Source of the DNA: an uncultured Gammaproteobacteria bacterium
GTDB lineage: Bacteria; Pseudomonadota; Gammaproteobacteria; PS1; Pseudothioglobaceae
Length of the DNA: 57,949 bases
Assembly (NCBI GenBank): GCA_913020715.1
Contig: CAJVZH010000011.1
Coordinates: 1-57,949 of the forward strand
Direction of reading: 5' to 3'
Below the pieces are notes generated by a model. That model saw nothing but the letters and a program-made list of their open reading frames with translations, made no database searches and was not told where the DNA came from. Numbering within the stretch: position 1 is the stretch's first letter; every line of letters begins with the position of its first letter. Below are positions 29,180-38,647 of the stretch, piece by piece. The translations under genes and the position numbers were made by a program.

Positions 29180-30247
29180 ATGTGGCAAGCATTTGTAGAT
29201 CTTATTCATCAGCTAATACCGTGGTTTGACGGCGGCTTGGCCGATGTTGTTATTATTCTTATTAAGGGTGTTGCCTTAATTCTGCCGCTCATTATTATGA
29301 TGGCTTACATGACTTATGCTGAGCGTAAAGTTATTGGCTATATGCAGCTTCGCATCGGCCCAAATCGTGTTGGCCCGCTTGGCTTATTGCAGCCATTTGC
29401 CGACGTTTTCAAAATGATGTTTAAGGAAATTATTTTTCCTTCTAAAGCCAACATCTATTTATTTCTGCTTGCACCAATCTTGGCATTTGTTCCGGCAGTG
29501 GCTATTTGGGCGGTTATCCCAATGGGCGAAGGCTTTTATATTACTGACCTTGATGTTAGCTTACTTTATGTCTTGGCTATTGGCTCGGTCGGTGTTTATG
29601 GCATTATCCTGGCAGGTTGGGCATCGAATTCAAAATACCCGCTTCTAGGCGCACTTCGTAGTGCTTCAATGTTGGTGTCGTATGAAATTGTTATTGGCTT
29701 TGTTGTTGTCACCGTGGTGATGATTGCAGGCTCTGTTAACTTGAACACCATTGTTTCCGATCAATCGGGCGGCATTTGGAATTGGTATTGGATTCCGTTA
29801 TTCCCAATGATGATTGTATTCTGGATTTCGGCACTTGCTGAGACTAACCGTGCACCATTTGACGTGGTTGAGGGTGAGTCCGAAATTGTTGGCGGCACCC
29901 ACGTTGAATATTCAGGCATGTGCTTTGCCTTATTCTTTATGGCTGAATACATCAACATGATCATGATGGCAGCCCTTGCCGTACTGATGTTTTTCGGTGG
30001 TTGGCATTCACCGTTTGAAGGTGTGCCTTATTTAGAGGCTTGGTTTGCTTTTGTGCCCGATATTATGTGGTTACTGGCAAAAATGAGCTTCTTCCTATTT
30101 CTGTACCTGTGGATTAGGGCAACATTCCCAAGATACCGTTACGACCAAATTATGCGTTTATGTTGGAAAGTGTTTTTACCACTAACCATTATTTGGATTT
30201 TTGCTGTGGCTTTAATGACCCAGCTTGAAATTGGCCCTTGGTTCTAA
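29180..30247 (+). CDS. nuoH: NADH-quinone oxidoreductase subunit H
   Basis: A 355-residue membrane subunit at the joint of both arms, about eight helices. [22 protein letters not shown] (quinone-site loop, read in part), [21 protein letters not shown] and [13 protein letters not shown] are invariant-type motifs with the acidic residues that link quinone chemistry to proton movement. Confidence 0.98.
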   Translation: MWQAFVDLIHQLIPWFDGGLADVVIILIKGVALILPLIIMMAYMTYAERKVIGYMQLRIGPNRVGPLGLLQPFADVFKMMFKEIIFPSKANIYLFLLAPILAFVPAVAIWAVIPMGEGFYITDLDVSLLYVLAIGSVGVYGIILAGWASNSKYPLLGALRSASMLVSYEIVIGFVVVTVVMIAGSVNLNTIVSDQSGGIWNWYWIPLFPMMIVFWISALAETNRAPFDVVEGESEIVGGTHVEYSGMCFALFFMAEYINMIMMAALAVLMFFGGWHSPFEGVPYLEAWFAFVPDIMWLLAKMSFFLFLYLWIRATFPRYRYDQIMRLCWKVFLPLTIIWIFAVALMTQLEIGPWF

Positions 30248-30258
30248 GAGGAAATTTA

Positions 30259-30750
30259 ATGATTAAAAAAGTAAAAAAACTCGTTAAAGACTTTGGATTA
30301 AGCGAGATCCGTGCAGGCATGAAAATTACTGCTAAGCAGCTTGTTACTGACAAAATTACGGTGCAGTTCCCGGAAGAGCGAACGCCGATTTCACCAAGAT
30401 TTAGAGGCCTCCATGCTTTGCGTCGCTACCCAAACGGTGAAGAGCGCTGCATTGCTTGTAAGCTTTGTGAAGCGGTTTGTCCGGCCAATGCAATTACCAT
30501 CGAATCCGAAATGAGAGACGATGGCACCCGCCGCACAACACAATACGACATCGACCTATTCAAGTGCATTTTCTGCGGTTTTTGTGAAGAAGCGTGCCCC
30601 GTTGATGCGATTGTAGAAACGCATATTTTTGACTACGCATTCGAATCTAGAGAGGGCAGTATTATTGACAAAGAAGGCTTGTTGGCGATTGGCGACGAAA
30701 ACGAAAAGGCAATCGGTCAGGCTCGCGCCGAAGATTCGAAATACAGGTAA
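30259..30750 (+). CDS. nuoI: NADH-quinone oxidoreductase subunit I
   Basis: A 163-residue ferredoxin-type subunit with two [4Fe-4S] clusters: Cys64, 67, 70, 74 ([12 protein letters not shown]) and Cys103, 106, 109, 113 ([12 protein letters not shown]). The start is ATG 30259 with GAGGAAA upstream; a longer frame from 30238 overlaps nuoH and adds seven unsupported residues. Confidence 0.97.
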   Translation: MIKKVKKLVKDFGLSEIRAGMKITAKQLVTDKITVQFPEERTPISPRFRGLHALRRYPNGEERCIACKLCEAVCPANAITIESEMRDDGTRRTTQYDIDLFKCIFCGFCEEACPVDAIVETHIFDYAFESREGSIIDKEGLLAIGDENEKAIGQARAEDSKYR

Positions 30751-30758
30751 TTTTGATT

Positions 30759-31373
30759 ATGGAATTTACATCAGTACTATTTTATGTGTTCGGCTTTTGC
30801 TTCGTGGTAAGTGCTGCGTTAATGGTGACGGCGAGAAACACAATGAAAGCGGCAATGCTATTAATATTGTCGTTTTTCAGTGCAGCCAGTATTTGGTTGC
30901 TACTAGAGGCTGAATTCTTAGCGGTGACGTTGATTCTGGTCTACGTTGGCGCAGTGATGGTGCTGTTCTTATTTGTTATCAAGATGCTTGATGTCGATCA
31001 GTCCACTTTGCGCGCCAAATTCACTAAATATTTACCACTCGGCATTGTCGTTGCTGCGATCGTTATTGCACAAATGGCGTTGGTCCTAAGTGCTGGACAG
31101 TTTGGGCTTGACGTTGTTGCCGAGCCAGCTAGACATGCTGCAGATTACAGCAATATCACAGAACTTGCGAATGTGCTGTATACCGCTTACGTGTATCCAT
31201 TCGAGCTGGCTGCAGTGTTGCTGTTGATTGCGATTATTGCCGCAATTACACTGGTTCATCGCAAAGGCTCTAGAAGTAAAAAACAAGATGTTTCGGAGCA
31301 AGTGAACGTGCAAGCAAAAGACAGAATGCGCATTGTCTCTATTCCCTCTGGCAAACGTAAGGAGTCAAAATGA
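30759..31373 (+). CDS. nuoJ: NADH-quinone oxidoreductase subunit J
   Basis: A 204-residue membrane subunit with five helices. AALLLILSFF-type third helix and [25 protein letters not shown] (read in part) are the conserved TM3 with the pi-bulge. Start taken as ATG 30759; a TTG six bases earlier is less likely. The C-terminal tail ([15 protein letters not shown]) is hydrophilic and longer than usual. Confidence 0.96.
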   Translation: MEFTSVLFYVFGFCFVVSAALMVTARNTMKAAMLLILSFFSAASIWLLLEAEFLAVTLILVYVGAVMVLFLFVIKMLDVDQSTLRAKFTKYLPLGIVVAAIVIAQMALVLSAGQFGLDVVAEPARHAADYSNITELANVLYTAYVYPFELAAVLLLIAIIAAITLVHRKGSRSKKQDVSEQVNVQAKDRMRIVSIPSGKRKESK

Positions 31374-31675
31374 TTGCTCTATCGGACTACCTCATTTTAA
31401 GTGCCATCGTTTTTTGTATTGGCTTAGCGGGAATCTTTATCAACAGAACCAACATCATCATGTTGTTGATGTGCGTTGAATTAATTTTGGCAGCGGTTAA
31501 TACTAATTTCATCGCTTTCTCTTATTACAGTGGCGATGTTGCGGGGCAAATTTTTGTCTTCTTTATTCTGACAGTTGCGGCAGCAGAAGTTGCTATCGGC
31601 CTCGCGATTCTTACGCTAATGTATAGAAATCGTGGTTCGATTGATGTTGACGTCACCAACAGCTTGAAGGGTTAA
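31370..31675 (+). CDS. nuoK: NADH-quinone oxidoreductase subunit K
   Basis: A 101-residue, three-helix antiporter-related subunit. Conserved membrane glutamates are present in [11 protein letters not shown] and [11 protein letters not shown]. Overlaps nuoJ by four bases (ATGA) and nuoL by one (TAATG). Confidence 0.98.
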   Translation: MIALSDYLILSAIVFCIGLAGIFINRTNIIMLLMCVELILAAVNTNFIAFSYYSGDVAGQIFVFFILTVAAAEVAIGLAILTLMYRNRGSIDVDVTNSLKG

Positions 31676-33651
31676 TGATGGAAAATATTTACTTAACACT
31701 TGCCTTAGCACCACTTGTTGGTTCACTCATTGTCGGCCTTGCTGGCAATCGCTTGGGTCGCACACTGTCGCACACCATTACCATTTTGGGCGTTGCTATT
31801 TCGACTGTTTTAGCGCTGTATGTTTTCAACCACCACGTGCTTGAAGGCGGCGATGTCTTTAACGAAAACCTCTACACCTGGATGCAAATTGGTGGACTAA
31901 ACATCAGTGTTGGATTCTTGGTTGATAATTTAACCTCGGTGATGCTGGTTATTGTCTCATTCGTCTCTTTAATGGTGCACATCTACACCATCGGCTATAT
32001 GCATGACGATGATGGCTATACTAAGTTTTTCAGCTATATTTCGCTGTTTACTTTTGCGATGTTCATACTGGTTATGTCAAATAACTTCATGCAGTTGTTC
32101 TTCGGCTGGGAAGCGGTAGGCCTTGTATCTTATTTATTGATCGGCTTCTGGCATGGCAAAGAGTCTGCAGTTGAAGCCAATCTAAAAGCTTTCTTAGTTA
32201 ACCGCGTCGGTGACTTTGGTTTCTTATTGGGTATTGCGGTGTTGTTGATGTTTTTTGACACGCTGGATTACGCCGAGACATTCGCTCTGGCTGATCAAGT
32301 GAACGGCCAAACAATCTTTGGCGATATGTCCGTTATTACCGTTATTTGCTTATTATTATTCGTAGGTGCTATGGGTAAATCAGCGCAAGTGCCACTCCAC
32401 GTATGGCTACCGGGTTCTATGGAAGGCCCTACGCCGATTTCAGCGTTGATTCACGCGGCAACGATGGTAACGGCCGGTATTTTTATGGTGTCTCGCATGT
32501 CGCCTATTTTCGAGCTCAGTGATGTCGCTCTTACGGTTGTAATGTGTATCGGTGCGATTACTGCTTTATTTATGGGCTTGCTTGGTATTGTTCAGAACGA
32601 CATTAAGCGCGTTGTTGCTTATTCCACGCTTTCTCAACTGGGCTATATGACTGTCGCTCTCGGCGTTAGCGCATACTCGGTGGCTATTTTTCACCTAATG
32701 ACACACGCTTTCTTTAAGGCGTTATTGTTCCTCGCAGCAGGCTCGGTGATTGTTGCCATGCACCACGAGCAAGATATTCGCAAGATGGGTAATTTACGCA
32801 AGAAAATGCCGATTACTTACATCACTTCATTGGTGGGCACATTGGCACTGATTGGCTTCCCTGGCTTTGCCGGTTTCTTCTCTAAAGACATGATTATCGA
32901 AGCGGTCCATTTCTCTAATCTACCGTTTGCAGAATGGGTTTATTACGCGGTTGTTGCTGGTGTATTTATTACCGCTTTGTATTCTTTCCGTATGTTCTTT
33001 TTGGTTTTCCACGGCAAGTCGCGTGTTGACCATCACACCGAAGAGCATCTGCACGAAACTGCACCATCTATTACTGCGCCGCTTATTATGCTTGCCATTC
33101 CATCGGCCGTTATTGGTTACTTTACGATTGAGCCGATGCTGTTTACCGGCTGGTTAGACAATGCCATTACGATTAACTTGGAAGCGCATGGCTCTGTTGC
33201 AGCGTTGAAAGAACATTTCCACTCAGCAATGGGCCTGATTACTCATTCTGTAATGACACTGCCATTCTGGATGATGGTTGGTGGTATTGCTACCGCTTGG
33301 CTGTTCTCGCTTTATCGCACGCAGTGGGCGGACGCTATCCAAAAACGCTTCCGTCGTACAAATTACGTCTTAGAGTCACTTTACGGTTTTGATCGTTTTA
33401 ACGAGGTTGTTTTTGTTCGCGGCTCAAAAAAGTTGGGCGATATTTTGTGGCGTATTTCAGACATGGCAATCATCGACCAATTTGTGGTTAATGGCTCCGC
33501 CAGATTTGCACGCTTTGTTGGCTCGGTTATCCGACCAGTACAAACGGGCTATTTATACCATTACGCCTTCTTTATGATTATTGGCTTAATGCTTGTTTTA
33601 ACTTGGGTGCTGGTTTCAGGCAACACCCCACTTATTGACTTGGGATCGTAG
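31675..33651 (+). CDS. nuoL: NADH-quinone oxidoreductase subunit L
   Basis: A 658-residue Mrp-type antiporter subunit at the distal end of the arm, about 16 helices including the long lateral helix at the C-terminus. FFGWEAVGLVSYLLIGFW, LPGSMEGPTPISALIHAATMV (read in part) and SQLGYM are diagnostic. The start has two adjacent ATG codons (31675, 31678). Confidence 0.97.
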   Translation: MMENIYLTLALAPLVGSLIVGLAGNRLGRTLSHTITILGVAISTVLALYVFNHHVLEGGDVFNENLYTWMQIGGLNISVGFLVDNLTSVMLVIVSFVSLMVHIYTIGYMHDDDGYTKFFSYISLFTFAMFILVMSNNFMQLFFGWEAVGLVSYLLIGFWHGKESAVEANLKAFLVNRVGDFGFLLGIAVLLMFFDTLDYAETFALADQVNGQTIFGDMSVITVICLLLFVGAMGKSAQVPLHVWLPGSMEGPTPISALIHAATMVTAGIFMVSRMSPIFELSDVALTVVMCIGAITALFMGLLGIVQNDIKRVVAYSTLSQLGYMTVALGVSAYSVAIFHLMTHAFFKALLFLAAGSVIVAMHHEQDIRKMGNLRKKMPITYITSLVGTLALIGFPGFAGFFSKDMIIEAVHFSNLPFAEWVYYAVVAGVFITALYSFRMFFLVFHGKSRVDHHTEEHLHETAPSITAPLIMLAIPSAVIGYFTIEPMLFTGWLDNAITINLEAHGSVAALKEHFHSAMGLITHSVMTLPFWMMVGGIATAWLFSLYRTQWADAIQKRFRRTNYVLESLYGFDRFNEVVFVRGSKKLGDILWRISDMAIIDQFVVNGSARFARFVGSVIRPVQTGYLYHYAFFMIIGLMLVLTWVLVSGNTPLIDLGS

Positions 33652-33652
33652 T

Positions 33653-35197
33653 ATGGAATCGTTACTCAGTATATTGATTTGGCTACCAGTATTAGGCGGT
33701 GGCTTGGTTCTAGCGATTGGTAACAATCGTAGTGAGAGTGCGAAGTGGGCGGCTGTTGCAATTTCTGTTGTTGTTTTTGCACTATCGCTGATGCTCTGGA
33801 CAGGCTTTGACACCTCAACGTCTGCCATGCAATTTGTTGAAAATATCCCTTGGATTGCACAATTTAATATCAATTATCACCTAGGTATTGACGGCATCTC
33901 GATGCCTTTGATTATCCTTACGACATTCTCAACCATTTTGGTGATTGTTGCTGGTTGGGAAGTAATTCAGAATAGACCTGCCGACTACATGGCAGCTTTC
34001 CTAATGATGGAGGGTGTCATTATTGGCGTGTTCTCATCAATGGATGCGATTCTGTTCTACGTATTCTGGGAGGCTTCACTCATTCCAATGCTGCTTATTG
34101 TGGGTATTTGGGGTGGCCAAAATCGCGTTTATGCGGCAGTTAAGTTCTTCCTCTATACATTCCTTGGTTCGGTATTCCTGCTGGTGTCTTTGATCTACAT
34201 GTACACCATCCAAGGCGATGGCGCCTCATTCTCGCTTGCAGCGCTGAACGATTTACCATTGACGCTCATTGAGCAAAGTTGGATTTTCTGGGCATTCTTC
34301 TTAGCCTTTGCGGTTAAAGTACCAATGTTCCCAGTACACACTTGGTTGCCCGACGCACACGTACAAGCACCTACAGGCGGCTCGGTTATTCTAGCGGCCA
34401 TCATGTTGAAGATGGGTGGCTACGGTTTCTTCCGTTTTTCATTGCCAATCACACCAGACGCATCGTCAGAGTTTGCAACCGTTGTAATCGCACTTTCCCT
34501 TATTGCCATTGTCTACATTGGCTTTGTTGCCCTTGTGCAAAAAGACATGAAGAAGCTCATTGCTTATTCATCAATTTCCCACATGGGTTTTGTTACTTTG
34601 GGTGTGTTCGCTTTATTCTCAATCGTTGAGATGGGTACAGATGGCAATATTATTGGCAGCCTTGAAGGTGTCTACCTTGGTCTAGAAGGCGCAATGATTC
34701 AAATGATTTCGCATGGCTTTATTTCTGCCGCGATGTTCTTGGTGGTTGGTGTGCTTTACGACCGCCTGCACTCAAGAGATATTTCAACTTATGGCGGTGT
34801 CATTAACTCCATGCCTAAGTTCACAGGTTTTGCCGTGCTCTTCGCCATGGCAAATGCCGGTCTGCCAGGCACTTCAGGTTTTGTTGGTGAGTTTATGGTT
34901 ATCCTTAGTGCGCTTCAGGCAAACTTCTGGTACGCCTTCCTTGCAGCAACAACGCTTATTATTGGTGCAGCTTACACGCTGTGGATGGTGAAGCGTGTAT
35001 TCTGGGGCCCAGTGACGAATTCAGCTGTCAGCACGTTGAGTGACATTAACAACAGAGAATTCTTTATCCTGGCAACACTTGCTGTGGCGGTTCTTGTTAT
35101 GGGTATCTACCCTCAACCTGTGATTGAAGTGATGCATGCATCCGTTGTTAACCTTCTTGAACAAGCGCTTACAACCAAACTACCGGTGACATTATGA
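33653..35197 (+). CDS. nuoM: NADH-quinone oxidoreductase subunit M
   Basis: A 514-residue antiporter-like proton-pumping subunit, about 14 helices. YVFWEASLIPMLLIVGIWGG and HTWLPDAHVQAPTGGSVILA carry the key Glu and Lys region. ATG 33653 follows the nuoL stop by one base; a TTG 18 bases earlier is not needed. Confidence 0.97.
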   Translation: MESLLSILIWLPVLGGGLVLAIGNNRSESAKWAAVAISVVVFALSLMLWTGFDTSTSAMQFVENIPWIAQFNINYHLGIDGISMPLIILTTFSTILVIVAGWEVIQNRPADYMAAFLMMEGVIIGVFSSMDAILFYVFWEASLIPMLLIVGIWGGQNRVYAAVKFFLYTFLGSVFLLVSLIYMYTIQGDGASFSLAALNDLPLTLIEQSWIFWAFFLAFAVKVPMFPVHTWLPDAHVQAPTGGSVILAAIMLKMGGYGFFRFSLPITPDASSEFATVVIALSLIAIVYIGFVALVQKDMKKLIAYSSISHMGFVTLGVFALFSIVEMGTDGNIIGSLEGVYLGLEGAMIQMISHGFISAAMFLVVGVLYDRLHSRDISTYGGVINSMPKFTGFAVLFAMANAGLPGTSGFVGEFMVILSALQANFWYAFLAATTLIIGAAYTLWMVKRVFWGPVTNSAVSTLSDINNREFFILATLAVAVLVMGIYPQPVIEVMHASVVNLLEQALTTKLPVTL

Positions 35198-36642
35198 TCG
35201 ATTATCAATTCAATATTGCCGACTTGTGTTTCGCTCTGCCAGAGATTTTTATGTTGGCCGCTATCGTAGTAATCCTGTTGCTTGATTTATACACTGCTAA
35301 GCGCTTTCAAAATCTGACTTACTATTTAACGCAAATCACCTTGTTTGTTACTGGCTATTTAGCCTTTACTTTAATCGGTGAATCGCAAGTGATTTTCGAC
35401 GGTACTTTTGTGCTTGATGCGATGGGTTCAACCTTTAAGGTCTTTACCATGGGCTTTGCTATGGTGGCGCTTGTCTATACTCGCCACTACCTTAAAGTGC
35501 ACAATCTGTTTAGAGGTGAGTACTTTGTTCTTGCCTTGCTCAGCGTGCTCGGCATGATGGTGATGATTTCGGCTCACAGTCTTTTGACAATCTATCTTGG
35601 TCTTGAAATCATGTCGTTGTCTTTGTACACACTGATTGCCATTGCCAGAGACCGTGCTACAGCTGTTGAGGCGGCGCTTAAATATTTCGTGCTGGGTGCA
35701 ATAGCATCGGGTTTATTGCTCTATGGTATGTCGATGATTTACGGTATCACTGGTGCGCTAGATATTGCCCAAGTTGCGGCGTTTGCAACGAGCGCAACCC
35801 TTGCCTCAGAGCAGGTACTTATTCTTAATTTTGGCTTAGTGTTCTTGGTTATTGGTATTGCTTTCAAGTTGGGTGCAGTTCCATTCCACATGTGGGTGCC
35901 GGATGTTTATCAAGGTGCGCCGACTTCGGTGACCATGTTTTTATCAACCGTGCCAAAAATTGCTGCTGCAGCAATGTTAGTGCGTTTAATGATTGACGGC
36001 CTTGGTGCGATGCAGGCGTATTGGTCAGATCTATTCATGGTGCTTGCAATTCTCTCCATTGCGCTTGGCTCATTGGTTGCTTTAATGCAATCTAATATTA
36101 AGCGCCTATTGGCTTACTCGACGATTTCACATATTGGTTTTATTTTGCTTGGTTTTGCTACTGGGGTTATTGAGGGCTACGGTGCTGCTGCATTCTATGT
36201 ATTGGTCTATATCTTGATGAGTTTGGCTGCGTTCGGCTCAATCATTGCTCTTAACAAGCAAGGCTTTGAGGCTGAGCAAGTTGCAGACTTTAGAGGTCTT
36301 AGCAAGCACTCACCTTGGTTCGCTTTAATCATGCTTGTCGTCATGCTTTCAATGGCTGGCGTGCCGCCGTTTATCGGCTTCTTCTCAAAGCTATTCATTC
36401 TTCAGCAAGTTGTTTCAGCGGGTTATGTTTATCTTGCCATCATCGCTGTTGTTTTTGCTGTGATCAGTGCTTACTACTATTTGCAAATCATCAAAACCAT
36501 GTACTTTGATGACGCCGAAGGTGAGATTGCAGTCACCGCACCAATAGACATGAAAGTCGTTTTGTCTATTAACGGTATTCTTATTTTAGTGATTGGCCTT
36601 ATGCCAAGTTACTGGATGGAATTGGCGATTTCATTGTTCTAA
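35194..36642 (+). CDS. nuoN: NADH-quinone oxidoreductase subunit N
   Basis: A 482-residue antiporter-like subunit, last gene of the operon. YLGLEIMSLSLYTLIA, FHMWVPDVYQGAPTSVTMFLS (read in part) and PPFIGFFSKLFILQ are conserved. ATGA overlap with nuoM. A terminator hairpin follows at 36693. Confidence 0.97.
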   Translation: MIDYQFNIADLCFALPEIFMLAAIVVILLLDLYTAKRFQNLTYYLTQITLFVTGYLAFTLIGESQVIFDGTFVLDAMGSTFKVFTMGFAMVALVYTRHYLKVHNLFRGEYFVLALLSVLGMMVMISAHSLLTIYLGLEIMSLSLYTLIAIARDRATAVEAALKYFVLGAIASGLLLYGMSMIYGITGALDIAQVAAFATSATLASEQVLILNFGLVFLVIGIAFKLGAVPFHMWVPDVYQGAPTSVTMFLSTVPKIAAAAMLVRLMIDGLGAMQAYWSDLFMVLAILSIALGSLVALMQSNIKRLLAYSTISHIGFILLGFATGVIEGYGAAAFYVLVYILMSLAAFGSIIALNKQGFEAEQVADFRGLSKHSPWFALIMLVVMLSMAGVPPFIGFFSKLFILQQVVSAGYVYLAIIAVVFAVISAYYYLQIIKTMYFDDAEGEIAVTAPIDMKVVLSINGILILVIGLMPSYWMELAISLF

Positions 36643-36650
36643 ATTCTCAT

Positions 36651-36675
36651 ATCAATAATTTCTGAAATTATTGAT
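36651..36675. repeat. 12-bp perfect inverted repeat after nuoN
   Basis: ATCAATAATTTC, one base, then GAAATTATTGAT, starting eight bases after the nuoN stop and followed by CTTTTT. It could be a weak, AT-rich first terminator or an RNA-stabilising 3' hairpin ahead of the GC-richer terminator at 36693. Confidence 0.6.
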
Positions 36676-36692
36676 ACTCAATCTTTTTGACA

Positions 36693-36733
36693 CCGGTTTA
36701 GAGCTTAAAAGCTCAATAAGCCGGGGTTTTTCG
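36693..36733 (+). terminator. Rho-independent terminator of the nuo operon
   Basis: CCGGTTTA-GAGCTT / AAGCTC-AATAAGCCGG folds into a long stem (inner arms GAGCTT/AAGCTC perfect, outer CCGGTTT pairing AAGCCGG with one G-U) followed by GGTTTTTC. This closes the nuo transcript; the rest of the 215-base gap to 36858 holds only the next promoter region. Confidence 0.75.
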
Positions 36734-36857
36734 TTCAAATGTCACAATAATTCGGTCTTTTTACGGGTTTTTGTAGCCCACTTAAATAATTTCCGAATTT
36801 TTTATGATGTAGGTATTACACTAAGCAACTGAATCGGCACTTAAATAAGGAGAAAGT

Positions 36858-37511
36858 ATGGAGTTTATAGAAATAGCAACAGAACAGACAACCGCGGTGA
36901 CAGACGCAATTATGGCAATTATGTCAATTGTTGCAGCGCTTCAATTAAGAAAAATTGGCGCATCAAATCGATGGAAATCTAATCTCTGGGTTTGTGCGTT
37001 TGCCTTATTGACTACGGCGGGCGTATTGGGCGCCATAGCACATGGGTTTAAAATATCAGACGACTTGCGCTCTTTTCTTTGGCAGCCACTTTATTTATCG
37101 TTGGGTTTATTAGTTTCGCTTTTTACTGTTGCAGCTGCTTACGATATTTTTGGTAAAAATGCCGCCAGCCGACTATTACCGATAATGATTGTTGTTGGCG
37201 TAGGATTCTTTGGTGTCACTTTAGTGCTGCCTGATAGTTTCTTGGTATTTATTGCTTATGAAGTCTCTGCGATGCTTTTTGCACTGTTTGGGTATGTGGT
37301 TGTGGCGTCCCGTGGAAAGCTTGAGGGTGCATGGTTAATGGTTCTTGGTGTGCTTGTTACAGTTATTGCGGCGGGTGTTCAGGCCACCAAAGCTCTATCA
37401 TTTACCTTTATTTGGTCGTTTGACCATAATGGTGTTTATCACTTAATTCAAATGGCTGGCATTGTGTTGCTTGTGGCTGGATTAAGGAAGGCGTTTCCTT
37501 CTCGGAATTAA
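36858..37511 (+). CDS. Orphan membrane protein, possibly DUF6962/CREST-like
   Basis: A 217-residue protein with about seven transmembrane helices. ATG 36858 is preceded by AAGGAGAAAG. Polar residues fall inside hydrophobic segments: AIAHGFKIS near 61-69 and FDHNGVYHLIQMAG near 193-206. The Asp/His spacing recalls the CREST superfamily of membrane hydrolases (alkaline ceramidase, PAQR), but this is a weak visual match. I do not recognise the family with confidence. It has its own promoter region (TATGAT at 36803-36808) and stands alone between the nuo terminator and the glpD-like gene. Confidence 0.65.
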   Translation: MEFIEIATEQTTAVTDAIMAIMSIVAALQLRKIGASNRWKSNLWVCAFALLTTAGVLGAIAHGFKISDDLRSFLWQPLYLSLGLLVSLFTVAAAYDIFGKNAASRLLPIMIVVGVGFFGVTLVLPDSFLVFIAYEVSAMLFALFGYVVVASRGKLEGAWLMVLGVLVTVIAAGVQATKALSFTFIWSFDHNGVYHLIQMAGIVLLVAGLRKAFPSRN

Positions 37512-37535
37512 AACTTATTTGTATTTTCTTGTTCA

Positions 37536-37559
37536 CTAAGCCCTATAATGCAGGCTTAG
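37536..37559 (+). promoter_or_regulatory. Promoter with palindromic operator, glpD-like/ugpQ
   Basis: TATAAT (37544-37549) with a possible TTGTAT -35 at 37519. The -10 box lies exactly inside a perfect inverted repeat CTAAGCC-N10-GGCTTAG (37536-37542 and 37553-37559). The arrangement suggests an operator over the -10, or a hairpin at the very start of the RNA. The ATG of the glpD-like gene is at 37580. Confidence 0.55.
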
Positions 37560-37579
37560 TAGATACTGATTTAATCTGA

Positions 37580-38647
37580 ATGAAAATTGGCATTGTAGGT
37601 GGGGGTATTAATGGCCTTTGCGTGGCCTCAGAGGCTTTGAAAAAAGGCCATGAAGTCGCCCTATTTGAGCGCGGATCCTTGATGAGTGAGACAAGTGCAA
37701 ACTCTTCCAAGCTGTTGCATGGTGGGCTGCGATATTTAGAGCATGCCGAATTTCGTTTGGTGCGAGAGTCCCTTAAAGAGCGGGAGTATTGGCTCAAAAA
37801 ATCCAGCGAGCTAACTCGACCTTTGCGCTTTTATCTTCCTGTTTACAAAACAAACAGACGCCCAGCTTGGATGGTAAGAATCGGCCTCTACCTGTACGAT
37901 GTTTTGGCAGGCAAACACACGATTCAAAAGCATCGTAAAGAAGATATCGATCAATTTTCTAAGCAGTTTCCTCAGTTTAATAAAGCCAGTTTGTCCGTCA
38001 TTTACAGCTATTCGGATGGCCAGATGGACGATCAACAATTAGGGCTTATGTTGGCTGACGAGTTGCGTTCAGAAGGTTGCAGGGTGCTTGAAAATAGTCC
38101 TGTGGATAAGCTTGACAAAGTTGGCTCAATACAGCTGAAATCGGGAGAACGCTATCAATTCGACAAAGTCATCAATGTTGCAGGCCCTTGGGCTGAGATC
38201 TTGTTACAGCGCTCTAATATAGATTGTGAAACACATCTTGATTTAATTCGGGGCTCGCACATAATTATTGATCGGCCTTTAGATAAAGGTTTTATTTTGG
38301 AAGTGCCCAATGAAGACCGTGTCTTTTTTGTGTTACCCCATCATGGCAAAACACTTGTCGGTACAACCGAAGTTCGTCAATCGATTGACGAACCGATTAA
38401 AGCGTCGAGCGAAGAGATCAACTACTTGCTGGCCGCCTATCAATATTACTTTAAGAATGGCGTAACTGAGTCAGACATTATTGGTAATTATGCTGGTGTT
38501 AGGCCGTTGTTGATCTCACACAAAAATCCTAATAAGGCATCACGAGAATATGTGATTGAAAAAAATGGCGAAATTATTACCGTTTTTGGCGGCAAGTGGA
38601 CCACATCAAGAGCGCTCGGTGAAAGGCTTGCGAGAATGTATTTATGA
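37580..38647 (+). CDS. FAD-dependent glycerol-3-phosphate dehydrogenase-like protein (short GlpD)
   Basis: A 355-residue flavoprotein. FAD fingerprint GGGINGL (7-13) with FERGSLMSETSANSSKLLHGGLRYLE (motif read in part), the GlpD hallmark, and late GTTEVRQ and FGGKWTTSRALGERLA. Standard GlpD has about 500 residues with a C-terminal helical cap; here that cap is missing and the protein ends after the FAD domain, as in a short clade of such dehydrogenases. Probably oxidises sn-glycerol-3-phosphate to dihydroxyacetone phosphate and reduces quinone at the membrane. The coupled downstream phosphodiesterase would supply the substrate. Confidence 0.82.
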   Translation: MKIGIVGGGINGLCVASEALKKGHEVALFERGSLMSETSANSSKLLHGGLRYLEHAEFRLVRESLKEREYWLKKSSELTRPLRFYLPVYKTNRRPAWMVRIGLYLYDVLAGKHTIQKHRKEDIDQFSKQFPQFNKASLSVIYSYSDGQMDDQQLGLMLADELRSEGCRVLENSPVDKLDKVGSIQLKSGERYQFDKVINVAGPWAEILLQRSNIDCETHLDLIRGSHIIIDRPLDKGFILEVPNEDRVFFVLPHHGKTLVGTTEVRQSIDEPIKASSEEINYLLAAYQYYFKNGVTESDIIGNYAGVRPLLISHKNPNKASREYVIEKNGEIITVFGGKWTTSRALGERLARMYL

